Assembly (NCBI GenBank): GCA_004556755.1 | Contig: SFFW01000007.1 | Span: forward strand, 10,665-74,664 | DNA from: Clostridiales bacterium | GTDB taxonomy: Bacteria; Bacillota; Clostridia; Oscillospirales; Oscillospiraceae | Length of the DNA: 64,000 bases | Direction: 5' to 3' | Part shown: positions 1-8,744 of the stretch, piece after piece | Numbering within the stretch: position 1 is the stretch's first letter | How the letters are laid out: every line of letters begins with the position of its first letter | Notes under the pieces: model-generated | The model's input: the letters and a program-made list of their open reading frames with translations, nothing else | The model's database searches: none | What the model was told of the DNA's origin: nothing | Translations under genes and position numbers: made by a program

Positions 1-1
1 C

Positions 2-259
2 GTCAAGGTGATGATCCCCGAAAGCGTTCCGTCTCTCATTCAGAACGTCACCATCGCACTGACGACGATCCTCGGCTACTCCGCAATGAGCGGCATTATC
101 GGCGGCGGCGGTCTGGGCAAGATCGCCATCGACTACGGCTACTACCGCTACAAGTACCTCGTGATGTTCGTTGCGGTCATAATCCTCATCCTGCTTGTGC
201 AGTTTTTCCAGTCCCTCGGTACATACCTTGCCCGCCGCTGCGACAAGCGCCTGAGATGA
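2..259 (+). CDS. metI: Methionine ABC transporter permease, C-terminal part (MetI family)
   Basis: Only the last 85 residues lie in the window; the gene enters from the left edge. The fragment holds the end of a binding-protein-dependent permease: an SVPSLIQNVT stretch, a glycine-rich GIIGGGGLGKIAIDYGYYR loop typical of MetI-type permeases, and a final membrane segment (YLVMFVAVIILILLVQFF) followed by a basic tail. MetI forms the membrane channel of the MetNIQ importer for D- and L-methionine. The ATPase and binding-protein genes are not visible here. A strong hairpin follows the stop codon. The family is well supported by the glycine loop; the exact substrate is inferred. Confidence 0.85.
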   Translation, partial: VKVMIPESVPSLIQNVTIALTTILGYSAMSGIIGGGGLGKIAIDYGYYRYKYLVMFVAVIILILLVQFFQSLGTYLARRCDKRLR

Positions 260-272
260 AAATCTTGATATG

Positions 273-317
273 AAAAACCCAAGTCCGACAAACGATGTTT
301 GTCGGACTTGGGTTTTT
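273..317. terminator. Bidirectional terminator between metI and the LOG family gene
   Basis: A near-perfect inverted repeat has 21-base arms (AAAAACCCAAGTCCGACAAA and one more base), a 3-base loop, an A-run on the left and a T-run on the right. It sits between two convergent genes and can terminate transcription from both sides. Confidence 0.9.
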
Positions 318-901
318 CAGTCCTTATTATAATCGGCAAGTCTGCGAAGGCTGCCTTTTGTCGGGGTGTAGGCGTCAAGCTGCGACAGGGCTTCCTCCGG
401 CGTTTCGGCGACCGAGAACAGCTCTAAGCAGCGGTGCGACATGAAGCGCTCCTTCGCCGTGTGGCGCAGAAGCTCAAAGAGCGGCTCAAAGTAGCCCTCG
501 GTATTCAGCAGCACTATCGCACGGTCGGTCCTGCCGAGCTGCTTTAGGGTGAGCATCTCGAACAGCTCCTCGTATGTGCCGATGCCGCCGGGCAGGACGA
601 CGCAGGCGTCGCTCCTGTCCTCCATGAGCTGCTTGCGCTCACGCATCGTCTCGGTGAACACAAGCTCGGTGCAGCCCTCGTAGATGACGCCCGGCTCGTC
701 GAAAAACCTCGGAACGATGCCGCAAAGCCTGCCGGCAGCCGAGCTTACTCCCCGTGCCGCAGCTCCCATCAGCCCCTCTTTGCCGCCGCCGAACACGACC
801 GTGTGTCCGTTTTCGGCAAGCAGTCTGCCGAGGGAAAACGCAGCCTTATAATACGCCTCCGCAAGCTCCGTGCCGGAGGCTCCGAATATGCAAACGTTCA
901 T
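317..901 (-). CDS. LOG family protein (TIGR00730 Rossmann fold)
   Basis: This 194-residue protein carries the LOG signature PGGIGTYEELFEMLT near residues 100-115 and an N-terminal nucleotide-binding segment MNVCIFGAS. Characterised family members are phosphoribohydrolases that release a base from nucleoside 5'-monophosphates. The real substrate in this bacterium is unknown. I chose the ATG at 901 because a GAGG ribosome site lies 6 bases upstream and family members begin this way. A GTG at 913 would overlap the dnaE stop codon by GTGA and is possible. It is the last gene of the hprK-to-dnaE operon and ends in the bidirectional hairpin. Confidence 0.88.
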   Translation of the reverse strand: MNVCIFGASGTELAEAYYKAAFSLGRLLAENGHTVVFGGGKEGLMGAAARGVSSAAGRLCGIVPRFFDEPGVIYEGCTELVFTETMRERKQLMEDRSDACVVLPGGIGTYEELFEMLTLKQLGRTDRAIVLLNTEGYFEPLFELLRHTAKERFMSHRCLELFSVAETPEEALSQLDAYTPTKGSLRRLADYNKD

Positions 902-909
902 GCCCTTCC

Positions 910-3900
910 TCACTTTACAACGACGCAGTCGGGACCCAAAAGCTCCGTAAGCTCCGCCACCAGCGACGGATGGATTATACAGGGCGCCGAGAGCTTTTTG
1001 TTCTCACGCTGACCGTAAATTATTATCTGCTCCGTGCCGGGGAACATGGTCAGGATAAGCTCGATACGGTGAAACGCCGGATCGTCAAGGCTCGGCAGCT
1101 TAACCCAAAGCCGCTTTTTGCGGACCTCGGTCGGCTGCTGCGGCGTCGGAGCGCTCTGCTCGTCGTTCGGCAGAAGGACGCTCACACGCTCGACGGTGAG
1201 CTGCGGCTCCTTCTCGTCACGAAGCGAGAGCCTGCCCGCTATGACGAGCGCCGCATTCTCGGCGATAAGCTCGCCGAAGCGATCCAGCGCACGGGCAAAC
1301 GCCACCAGCTCCATGTCGCCGCTGTCGTCCTCCAGCCGTATTGCACACATAACGGAGCCGTTTTTCGTCGCACGCTTTTTGACCGTGCGCACGATGCCGG
1401 CGACCGTGACGAGCTGACCGTCACGAAGCTCCGACTGCTCCTGCCCCGCCGACAGCACCCGTGCGACGGGGACCGCACCCGCACGGCGGGCGGACAGGCG
1501 GTAGTCGTCCATCGGGTGACCGCTGAGGTATATCCCCGTCGTCTCACGCTCCATCGCCATGAGGTCACGGCGGGAAAACTCCGGCAGCGACGGTATCTCT
1601 ATCGTTTCGCTGCTCTCCGACACACCGGGGTCGCCGAAAAGATTCATCTGTCCGGCGATGTTGTTGCGGTTGTCGTGGGAGATGGATTCTATCATCAGCC
1701 CGGCGACCTGGAGCATGGCACGACGGGTCTTGCCGAAGCCGTCGCAGGCGCCCGCACGGATGAGATTTTCCACCGCACGTCGGTTTAGGTCCCTCCCGCT
1801 CATGCGGCGGCAGAAGTCCTCAAGACTCTTAAACTCCCCGTCCTCTCTGCGATTTGCGACCACCTCGTTTATGAAGCCTCTGCCGATGTTCTTTATCGCA
1901 ACGAGACCGAAGCGTATATTCTCGCCCTCGACCGTAAAGTCCGCATCGGAGCGGTTTAGATCGGGCGGCAGCAGGGCAATGCCCATGCTGCGGCACTCGG
2001 AGATGTACTCTGCGACCTGAGTGCTCGAATCCAGCACCGACGACAGCAGCGCCGCCATGTACTCACGGGGGTAGTGGCGCTTCATGTACGCCGTGCGGTA
2101 GGCGACGATGGCATAGCTCACGGCGTGCGCCTTGTTGAAGGCGTAGGACGCAAAGTCGAGTATCTCGTCGTATATGCTGTTTGCGACCGCCTCCGGCACG
2201 CCCCGCTTCACGGCGCCGTCGATACCACGGCTCTCGTCGCCGTGTACGAACGCCACACGCTCGGCGTCTATGACCTTGTGCTTTTTCTTGCTCATGGCAC
2301 GGCGGATCATGTCCGCCTGTCCGAGCGAGAAGCCCGCCAGACGGCGGAATATCTCGATGACCTGCTCCTGATACACGATGCAGCCGTAGGTGACTTCGAG
2401 TATCGGGCGCAGCATCTCGTGCTTGTAGCTGATTTTTTCCGGATGCCCCGAACATTCGATAAACCTCGGTATGCTGTCCATCGGACCGGGGCGGTACAGC
2501 GATATGATTGCGGTTATATCCTCGATGCTGCGTGGCTTTAGCCCGACGCAGACGCCGGTCATGCCCGCACTTTCAAGCTGGAACACGCCGCTTGTCTTGC
2601 CCGCCGACAGCATTTCGAACACCTTGCGGTCGCCGTCGGGGATGGTCTCAACCTTAAAGTCCGGCTCCCTTTTCTGCACGAGCCGTGCCGCCGCATCGAG
2701 GACGGTGAGGTTTCGCAGACCGAGGAAGTCCATTTTGAGAAGCCCCAGCTCCTCAAGCGTCGTCATCTGATACTGCGTGACGACGTTTTCGTCGTTTTTC
2801 GACAGCGGAACGTACTCGTACACGGGGCGGTCGGTTATGACGACGCCCGCTGCGTGCATCGAGGCGTGCCTCGGCATACCCTCCACCGCCTTGGCGGTGT
2901 CGATGAGCGCACGCATCCGCTCGTCGGACTCGTAAGCGTCACGCAGAGGCTTTGAAAGTCTCAGCGCCGCATCGAGCGTCATGCCCGGCGAAAACGGGAT
3001 CTGCTTTGCGATGTAGTCCGTTTCGTTGTACGAAACGTCCATGACACGCCCGACGTCACGCACGGCGCCCCTCGCCGCCATCGTGCCGAAGGTCACGATC
3101 TGAGCGACGTGGTCGCTGCCGTATTTGCGGTTGACGTAGTCTATGACCTCGCCCCGGCGCAGAACGCAGAAGTCGATGTCGATATCGGGCATACTGACAC
3201 GTTCGGGATTTAAAAAGCGCTCGAAGTACAGGCTGTATTTTATGGGATCGACATCGGTTATTCCGAGCGTGTACGACACGACGGAGCCTGCGGCGCTGCC
3301 TCGTCCGGGGCCGACGGGGATGCCCTGACCCTTGGCGTAGGCGATGAAGTCCGAGACTATGAGGAAGTAGTCCACAAAGCCCATCTTTTTTATCATCTGA
3401 AGCTCGTAGCGAAGCTGCTTTGCGACCGTCCCGTCGTCGTTCGGGTAGCGTCGGCGAAAGCCCTCGCCGCAGAGCTTTTCGAGATACGAAAAGCTGTCCG
3501 TCTCGCCGTCGGGAAGCGCAAACCTCGGCAGCTTGTAGTGACCGAACTCGAAGTCGTAATTGCACATATCGGCGATCCTTGCGGTGTTCTCCATCGCCTC
3601 CGGGTAGTCGGGGAAGAGACTGGACATCTCCTCCTCGCTCTTTACATAGAACTCGTCCGTCTCGAAACGCAGGCGGGCTGGGTCGGAGAGGCTTTTCTGC
3701 ATGGATATGCACATGAGGACGTCCTGATACGGGGCGTCCTTTTTTTCGATGTAGTGCGCATCGTTCGTGAGCGCAAGGGGAATGCCCGTCTCACGGTGTA
3801 TGCGCAAAAGACCCTCGGCCGCACGGCGCTCCTGCGCCAGTCCGTGATCCTGAATTTCAAGGTAAAAGCCGTCCCTGCCGAACAGTGCCGACAGCTCCTC

Positions 3901-4374
3901 GGCCTTGCTCTTTGCACCCTCGTAGTCGCCACGGAGCAGCATTTTCGGTATTGCACCCGCAATGCAGCCGGACAGACAAATAAGCCCCTCGCAATGCTCC
4001 GACAGCAGCTTCCAGTCGATCCTCGGCTTTCCGTAAAAGCCCTCGGTGAAGGAGCAGGAGACGATGTAGCACAGATTTTTGTAGCCCGTCTCGTTTTTGC
4101 ACAGCAGTATGAGATGGCTGTAATCCGAGTCGACGCCGTGTTCCCGATCGAAGCGGGAGCGTGGCGCAACGTAGACCTCGCAGCCGATGATGGGCTTTAT
4201 GCCCTCGGCGACGCAGGCCTTGTAAAATGCGACGGCGCCGTACATGACGCCGTGGTCGGTTATCGCAGCGGCGGTCTGCCCCAGCTCCTTTAGACGGCGG
4301 GGCAGCTCCTCGATGCGGCAGGCGCCGTCGAGCAGGGAGTATTCCGTATGAAGATGAAGGTGTACAAAGCTCAT
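910..4374 (-). CDS. dnaE: DNA polymerase III subunit alpha, DnaE type
   Basis: This 1154-residue family C polymerase extends DNA during replication or repair. An N-terminal PHP domain starts with FVHLHLHTEYSLLDG (residues 3-17). The polymerase palm motif PDIDIDF lies near residue 400, and GRGSAAGS just before it belongs to the same core. The C-terminal third holds helix-hairpin-helix and OB-fold regions (the stretch VTVAGIVRTVKKRATKNG). No DEDD exonuclease domain is inserted, so this is DnaE and not PolC. Clostridia usually carry both enzymes, with PolC as main replicase. The start ATG overlaps the whiA stop codon by ATGA, so translation is probably coupled. Confidence 0.96.
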   Translation of the reverse strand: MSFVHLHLHTEYSLLDGACRIEELPRRLKELGQTAAAITDHGVMYGAVAFYKACVAEGIKPIIGCEVYVAPRSRFDREHGVDSDYSHLILLCKNETGYKNLCYIVSCSFTEGFYGKPRIDWKLLSEHCEGLICLSGCIAGAIPKMLLRGDYEGAKSKAEELSALFGRDGFYLEIQDHGLAQERRAAEGLLRIHRETGIPLALTNDAHYIEKKDAPYQDVLMCISMQKSLSDPARLRFETDEFYVKSEEEMSSLFPDYPEAMENTARIADMCNYDFEFGHYKLPRFALPDGETDSFSYLEKLCGEGFRRRYPNDDGTVAKQLRYELQMIKKMGFVDYFLIVSDFIAYAKGQGIPVGPGRGSAAGSVVSYTLGITDVDPIKYSLYFERFLNPERVSMPDIDIDFCVLRRGEVIDYVNRKYGSDHVAQIVTFGTMAARGAVRDVGRVMDVSYNETDYIAKQIPFSPGMTLDAALRLSKPLRDAYESDERMRALIDTAKAVEGMPRHASMHAAGVVITDRPVYEYVPLSKNDENVVTQYQMTTLEELGLLKMDFLGLRNLTVLDAAARLVQKREPDFKVETIPDGDRKVFEMLSAGKTSGVFQLESAGMTGVCVGLKPRSIEDITAIISLYRPGPMDSIPRFIECSGHPEKISYKHEMLRPILEVTYGCIVYQEQVIEIFRRLAGFSLGQADMIRRAMSKKKHKVIDAERVAFVHGDESRGIDGAVKRGVPEAVANSIYDEILDFASYAFNKAHAVSYAIVAYRTAYMKRHYPREYMAALLSSVLDSSTQVAEYISECRSMGIALLPPDLNRSDADFTVEGENIRFGLVAIKNIGRGFINEVVANRREDGEFKSLEDFCRRMSGRDLNRRAVENLIRAGACDGFGKTRRAMLQVAGLMIESISHDNRNNIAGQMNLFGDPGVSESSETIEIPSLPEFSRRDLMAMERETTGIYLSGHPMDDYRLSARRAGAVPVARVLSAGQEQSELRDGQLVTVAGIVRTVKKRATKNGSVMCAIRLEDDSGDMELVAFARALDRFGELIAENAALVIAGRLSLRDEKEPQLTVERVSVLLPNDEQSAPTPQQPTEVRKKRLWVKLPSLDDPAFHRIELILTMFPGTEQIIIYGQRENKKLSAPCIIHPSLVAELTELLGPDCVVVK

Positions 4375-5288
4375 TGCAAAATTTGATCCTTCCTGCCGAC
4401 GTCCGCAAATTCGACGATCTTTTTAAGGCGGTGGCTAAGGCAGCTCTTCGTCACCGGGGGATAGCTCAAAAGCGCAAGGTCCGACAGGCTCGCTTCGGGG
4501 TTTGCGATGCGCAGCAGCGCCGCCTCCTGAAGCTTGTCCGGCAGAGCGGCAAGACCGCAGCTCTGCTCGATAAAGCGTATCGCATCCATCTGCTCGGCAG
4601 CGGCTGCGACCACCTTGTCGGCGTTTGCCGAGTCGCAGTTGACCTTGCGGTTTATGGTGTTGCGCATATCCTTCTCGACCTTCGACGCCATGACGTCGAG
4701 GGCGGAGACGGGTGCGCCCACCGTGGTCAGAAAGTCGGCGATGCAGTCCGACTGCTTTAGGTACAAAAGGCTGTTGCCTTTGCGCTGAGCCGACTTCATC
4801 GAAAGTCCGGCGTCAAGCGCCAACGTCTCAGTCTCCCTCGAAACGGAGTGATGCCCCGTCGCAAGCTCAAGGTGATAGCGCTTGTCGGGGTCGGTTACCG
4901 AGCCTCCGGCGAGAAACGCCCCCCGCAGGAACGCCGCCCTGTCGCACGGCTCCTCAAGCACGCCGAGGTTGACGTGCAGCGACAGCGTGCCGACGTCCAT
5001 TCCGAAGGCGTCGTATATGCTGCGTATCTTGTCCGGCTCGTCGATCGCAAAGGTGAATTTTCCCTTTGCGCTCTCCGGCGGAAGTCGGGAAAACTGCACG
5101 CCGAGCGCCTTTTTAAACAGTCTCGGCAAGCGCCATGCAAGGTCCGGGCTTGCGGTGACGATGCAGATCTCGCTCGGCGTGAAGCTGCGGCAGTACATGA
5201 GTACGCCGTATGCCTCCGCCATGGCGCAGCAGCGCTTTTCAAGCCTTGCGCCGCAAAGCTCCGCCTTTACCTTCGATGAAAAGCTCAT
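4371..5288 (-). CDS. whiA: WhiA family DNA-binding regulator
   Basis: This 305-residue protein begins MSFSSKVKAELCG, the usual WhiA start. The N-terminal two thirds form the LAGLIDADG-endonuclease-like fold (FLRGAFLAGGSVTDP near residues 121-135) and the C-terminus holds a helix-turn-helix (ASLSDLALL...TKSCLSHRLKKI). In actinobacteria it controls sporulation genes; in Bacillus it affects division and chromosome segregation. ATG 5288 was preferred over GTG 5294 because AAGGG lies 9 bases upstream and because of family similarity. It follows rapZ directly, whereas many Firmicutes carry yvcK between rapZ and whiA. Confidence 0.95.
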   Translation of the reverse strand: MSFSSKVKAELCGARLEKRCCAMAEAYGVLMYCRSFTPSEICIVTASPDLAWRLPRLFKKALGVQFSRLPPESAKGKFTFAIDEPDKIRSIYDAFGMDVGTLSLHVNLGVLEEPCDRAAFLRGAFLAGGSVTDPDKRYHLELATGHHSVSRETETLALDAGLSMKSAQRKGNSLLYLKQSDCIADFLTTVGAPVSALDVMASKVEKDMRNTINRKVNCDSANADKVVAAAAEQMDAIRFIEQSCGLAALPDKLQEAALLRIANPEASLSDLALLSYPPVTKSCLSHRLKKIVEFADVGRKDQILQ

Positions 5289-5290
5289 GT

Positions 5291-6154
5291 TCACCCGCCC
5301 TTGTTGAGATCACGGTTGATGTCCGCCACATTGTAATCCATGCAGCGCAGATGCTCGCCCAGTGCGGTTGCGACCGCAACGGAGCGATGCCGTCCGCCGG
5401 TGCAGCCTATCGCAATGGTGAGACTGTACTTTCCCTCCTCGATGTAGAGGGGGATGAGAAATTCTATCATATCGACGAGCTTATCCATAAAGTCCGTCGT
5501 CTGCTTAAAGCCGAAAACGTAGTCACGCACGTCGGCGTCAAGCCCGCTGTGCAGACGCAGCTCCTCGACGTAGTAGGGGTTCGGCAGGAACCTCACGTCG
5601 AACACGAGGTCTGCGTCCAGCGGCATACCGTACTTGAAGCCGAAGGACATCACGTTCACCGTGATGCCCCGGTGCGGGGTGTTCTCTGCAAACAGGGTGT
5701 AAAGCTCGTTGCGAAGCTGCCCAAGCGTCAGGTGTGAGGTGTTCACGATGTAGTCCGCCATGTCCCGTATCGGGCGTATCAGACTGCGCTCACTCTCGAT
5801 CGCCGACTCAATGGACATCCCCTTCTTTGCCAAGGGGTGCGGTCTGCGGGACTCCTTGTAGCGCTTGACGATCGTCCGATCATCCGCCTCCATGAACAGT
5901 ATCCGGTAGCCGAAGCCTGTGGCTTTAAGCTCCTGCAGCGCCTCGATTATCTCCGTAAAGCCGTTTTTCTCACGCACGTCCGTGACGAGCGCCACCTTTT
6001 CGTAGCGCCCCTTCGTCGCTGCGCACAGCTCCGCAAACCTCGGTATGAGCGCCGCCGGCATATTGTCGACGCAGTAGAAATCGAGGTCCTCTATAATGTC
6101 CGCCGCCTGGCTCTTTCCGCCGCCGGAAAGTCCCGTGATTATCAAAAACTCCAT
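5291..6154 (-). CDS. rapZ: RNase adapter protein RapZ / nucleotide-binding protein YvcJ
   Basis: This 287-residue protein has a Walker A loop GLSGGGKSQA at residues 8-17 and a family-typical C-terminal half (the stretch TIAIGCTGGRHRSVAVA). RapZ binds small RNAs and cell-wall precursors in E. coli. Firmicute YvcJ is a nucleotide-binding protein of less certain role that affects competence and late growth. ATG 6154 is preceded by GGGGGAG at 9 bases and gives the usual MEFLIITGLSG start; an in-frame TTG at 6172 is unlikely. It lies downstream of murB in the hprK operon. Confidence 0.95.
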   Translation of the reverse strand: MEFLIITGLSGGGKSQAADIIEDLDFYCVDNMPAALIPRFAELCAATKGRYEKVALVTDVREKNGFTEIIEALQELKATGFGYRILFMEADDRTIVKRYKESRRPHPLAKKGMSIESAIESERSLIRPIRDMADYIVNTSHLTLGQLRNELYTLFAENTPHRGITVNVMSFGFKYGMPLDADLVFDVRFLPNPYYVEELRLHSGLDADVRDYVFGFKQTTDFMDKLVDMIEFLIPLYIEEGKYSLTIAIGCTGGRHRSVAVATALGEHLRCMDYNVADINRDLNKGG

Positions 6155-6187
6155 GCTCTCTGTCTCCCCCAAAGTCGCACTTCCGAC

Positions 6188-7201
6188 TTACTCCTGTGCT
6201 TCCGCCTTCTCCTGCGACGATTTTGCCATCTGGTCCATTATCCCGCTGCGGCGCTGCTTCCAGTCGTCCACCAGAACCATGCCCTTGGGGTATATCCTTA
6301 TCTCCGGCGTAAGCGTGATTCCGGACTTTTCGTACACCGTGCGCCGTACCTTGTCGAGCAGCTCCACCACGTCGTCATAGCTTGCGCCGCCTGCGTTCAC
6401 CGCAAAGCCGGCATGCTTCGTGCTTATCATCGCACCGCCGACGGTAAAGCCCTTGAGTCCCGCCTCATCTATGAGTGCTGCGGCATAGCCGCCCTCCGGA
6501 CGCTTAAAGGCACTTCCGGCAGAGGGCATATCCAGCGGCTGGGACGCACGGCGCTTTTCGTTCATCTCGTTCATCTTGGCGCCGATCTCCTCCGGCACGC
6601 CGGGCGTGAGCCTGAACACCGCACTCAAAATTGCGCAGCTTATGTTTTCAAAGGCGCTGTGACGGTAGGAAAATTCGCAGTCCTTGCCCGCCACCTCGGT
6701 GAGCGCCTGCTCCGGCAGGTAGTACACGACGACGCTGTCGGTGACGTCCTTCATCTCGCCGCCGTAGGCTCCGGCGTTCATCAGCAGCGCACCGCCGACG
6801 CTTCCCGGAATGCCCGACGCAAACTCAAGCCCCGAAAGAGAGTTCTGCTTCGCAAACGCCGCAAGCGACGCAAGCGAAACGCCCGCCTCGGCGTGTATCG
6901 TAACGCCGTCCTCTCCGAGACGGATGCGGTTTAGCTTCTCCGTCGAAATGACGCATATCTCAAGTCCCTCGTCGGGGATTATCATATTCGTTCCCTTGCC
7001 GATCATCAGCGGCGCAACGCTGTGCATATGCAGGATAAACTCAAGCTTTGAAAACTCCCATATATCCTTCGGCACGGCAAAGGCTCTGACGGGTCCGCCG
7101 AGCTTAAAGGAGCAATGCTCCGACATCGGCTCGCTCTCCCGAAGCTCCAGCTCCGGCATTTTTTCCTTAATTGCGGCTATCGCCTTTTCAAGCTGTTCCA
7201 T
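6188..7201 (-). CDS. murB: UDP-N-acetylenolpyruvoylglucosamine reductase
   Basis: MurB uses NADPH and FAD to reduce UDP-GlcNAc-enolpyruvate to UDP-MurNAc in the second committed step of peptidoglycan synthesis. The 337-residue sequence shows the FAD-binding segments PLMIGKGTNMIIPD and GLEFASGIPGSVGGALLMNAGAYGGE, and the type II MurB region QPLDMPSAGSAFKRPEG with the catalytic serine. The family usually ends near ...RIYPKG; here about 25 extra residues rich in Q, K and E follow. ATG 7201 sits 6 bases after GGAG; a second ATG at 7204 is adjacent. It is the second gene of the hprK operon. Confidence 0.95.
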   Translation of the reverse strand: MEQLEKAIAAIKEKMPELELRESEPMSEHCSFKLGGPVRAFAVPKDIWEFSKLEFILHMHSVAPLMIGKGTNMIIPDEGLEICVISTEKLNRIRLGEDGVTIHAEAGVSLASLAAFAKQNSLSGLEFASGIPGSVGGALLMNAGAYGGEMKDVTDSVVVYYLPEQALTEVAGKDCEFSYRHSAFENISCAILSAVFRLTPGVPEEIGAKMNEMNEKRRASQPLDMPSAGSAFKRPEGGYAAALIDEAGLKGFTVGGAMISTKHAGFAVNAGGASYDDVVELLDKVRRTVYEKSGITLTPEIRIYPKGMVLVDDWKQRRSGIMDQMAKSSQEKAEAQE

Positions 7202-7213
7202 CATTCTCTCCAA

Positions 7214-8152
7214 TCAGATAGTGCCGAGGTCTATCGCCCGGTCGTGATTTGCCGCAAGCGTCTCTGCGGCGTTGTAGCCCATCTTCTTCTGACGGTTGTT
7301 CATTGCGGCAAGCTCCAAAATGACCGCAAGGTTCCTGCCCGGACGCACCGGGATCGTTACGCTCGGCACAGTCACGCCGAGAATGTCCTGCGTTTCGTTC
7401 GTAAGCCCCAGTCGGTCGTATGCCTTGCCGTCGTCCCATATCTCCATGTTCACGACGAGGTCAATGGCGCTTTCGGGCTTTACCGCACCGACGCCGTATA
7501 TGTGGCGGACGTCCACAACGCCGATGCCTCGCAGCTCCATGTAGTAGCGGATAAGCTCCGGCGCAGAGCCGACAAGGCTGCCCTTGCTCAGCTTGCGGAT
7601 GTCGACAGCGTCGTCGGCGATGAGGCGGTGACCCCTCTTTATAAGCTCAAGCGCAGTCTCGCTCTTGCCGATGCCGGAGTCGCCGGTCAGAAGCAGACCT
7701 TCGCCGTGGACCTCGACAAGCACGCCGTGTACCGTCGTGCGGGGGGCAAGGTGGAAGTGCAGTGCGCTTATGATGTTCGCCATGAAGTCGGAGGTGTCCT
7801 CCGTCGTCGTGAAAATGTTGCGGTCGTACTTCCTCGCCGCCTCGATGCATTCGGGGAACGCCGCAGCGCCGTGGCATATGACGAGCGCTGAAATGTCCCA
7901 TTTAAAAAGGTCGTCAAAGCAGCGTCTGCGCTCGTCCTCGGTTTTAAGCTCCAGATAGGTGCTTTCGACCCTGCCCATGATCTGGAGCCGTTTGGGGTCG
8001 AAGTAGTTGTAAAAGCCCGCAAGCTGCAGTGCGGGACGGTTGACGTCCGCCGTGGTGAGCAGCCTTTCCTCGTAGTCCTCCGAGGTGTGCAGCGGCGTAA
8101 GTCCGTTTTCCTCCGCCAGTGTTTTGAGCTTTACGGAATACTTTCCTGCCAT
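7214..8152 (-). CDS. hprK: HPr kinase/phosphorylase
   Basis: This 312-residue bifunctional enzyme phosphorylates and dephosphorylates Ser46 of the phosphocarrier HPr and so drives CcpA-dependent carbon catabolite control. The Walker A loop GDSGIGKS lies at residues 157-164, and the family signature MELRGIGVVDVRHIYG follows about 50 residues later. The start ATG is preceded by GGAGGG. It is the first gene of the leftward operon and has a clear sigma-A promoter at 8190-8218. Its link to murB and rapZ is common in Clostridia. Confidence 0.96.
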   Translation of the reverse strand: MAGKYSVKLKTLAEENGLTPLHTSEDYEERLLTTADVNRPALQLAGFYNYFDPKRLQIMGRVESTYLELKTEDERRRCFDDLFKWDISALVICHGAAAFPECIEAARKYDRNIFTTTEDTSDFMANIISALHFHLAPRTTVHGVLVEVHGEGLLLTGDSGIGKSETALELIKRGHRLIADDAVDIRKLSKGSLVGSAPELIRYYMELRGIGVVDVRHIYGVGAVKPESAIDLVVNMEIWDDGKAYDRLGLTNETQDILGVTVPSVTIPVRPGRNLAVILELAAMNNRQKKMGYNAAETLAANHDRAIDLGTI

Positions 8153-8189
8153 ATGCGCCTATCCCTCCTATGTTATTCTATAATATTAT

Positions 8190-8218
8190 ATTATATCTAT
8201 GCACGGGGTCTGCGTCAA
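8190..8218 (-). promoter_or_regulatory. Sigma-A promoter of the hprK operon
   Basis: On the minus strand a TTGACG -35 element (8218-8213) and a TATAAT -10 element (8195-8190) are separated by exactly 17 bases, about 40 bases before the hprK start codon. Confidence 0.8.
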
Positions 8219-8276
8219 GCACGGCGGGCAGGACAAAGAGCGCAAGGCAGCGCAATTTATTTTATGAAAAAATGTC

Positions 8277-8305
8277 TTGCAATTGCTGTGATTGTCTGCT
8301 ATTAT
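8277..8305 (+). promoter_or_regulatory. Sigma-A promoter of rpmB
   Basis: TTGCAA at 8277-8282 and TATTAT at 8300-8305 have a 17-base spacer. The predicted transcript starts about 50 bases before the rpmB start codon. This promoter is divergent from that of hprK. Confidence 0.75.
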
Positions 8306-8361
8306 ATATAAGCTGTCCTTTTCAGAGGCGGCTAAACACAAGCAAGGAGGTGCTTCAACAA

Positions 8362-8550
8362 ATGGCAAAGTGTGAATTTTGCGACAAGGGTCTTGCCTTC
8401 GGCATCCAGGTTTCCCATTCTCACAGACGTTCCAACCGTACTTGGAAGCCCAACGTGAAGCGCGTCAAGGCGATCGTGGACGGAAGTCCCAAGCATGTTT
8501 ATGCTTGCACCCGCTGCCTGCGCAGCGGCAAGGTCACTCGCGCTGTGTAA
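8362..8550 (+). CDS. rpmB: 50S ribosomal protein L28
   Basis: This 62-residue protein is a component of the large ribosomal subunit. It has the L28 core SHSHRRSNRTWKPNVKRV and two CxxC pairs (CEFC at residues 4-7, CTRC near 49-52), so it is the zinc-ribbon (C+) form of L28. The start ATG follows AGGAGG by 11 bases; the longer reading frame upstream has no support. It is a single-gene unit with its own promoter and terminator. L28 C+/C- pairs are often zinc-regulated, but no Zur site is visible. Confidence 0.97.
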   Translation: MAKCEFCDKGLAFGIQVSHSHRRSNRTWKPNVKRVKAIVDGSPKHVYACTRCLRSGKVTRAV

Positions 8551-8568
8551 TTTTATATTACCCGAAAC

Positions 8569-8596
8569 AAGCCCGCCTTACGGCGGGCTTTTTTCG
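8569..8596 (+). terminator. Terminator of rpmB
   Basis: AAGCCCGCC pairs with GGCGGGCTT across a 4-base loop and is followed by a T-run. Confidence 0.88.
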
Positions 8597-8604
8597 TTGT
8601 CTGA

Positions 8605-8729
8605 AAAAGCTCCCCCGGCAACTGAAGTGACCCCAAAAAGTTAGACAAATAATCTTAAAAGAATTAGTACAAATATTTTACCATACTTGTCTAACAAATG
8701 GGGTGCAGTTCAGCTTACCGGGGAGCTTT
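8605..8729. mobile_element. MITE-like element with IS3-type termini
   Basis: About 125 bp without a reading frame is bounded by imperfect inverted repeats of about 45 bases that begin AAAGCTCCCC on both ends. Inside each arm is a segment resembling the ends of IS3-family (IS150-like) elements: TGACCCCAAAAAGTTAGACA on the left and, in reverse complement, a TGCACCCC / TTAGACA segment on the right. The centre is AT-rich. This fits a non-autonomous derivative moved by an IS3-type transposase coded elsewhere. No clear target-site duplication is visible. Confidence 0.6.
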
Positions 8730-8744
8730 ACACAACGGTAATAA

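Noticed and set aside
754..1788. Long plus-strand reading frame inside dnaE
   Set aside because: It is a shadow of the real minus-strand gene, has no ribosome site and no recognisable family; GC-rich genes give such open frames.
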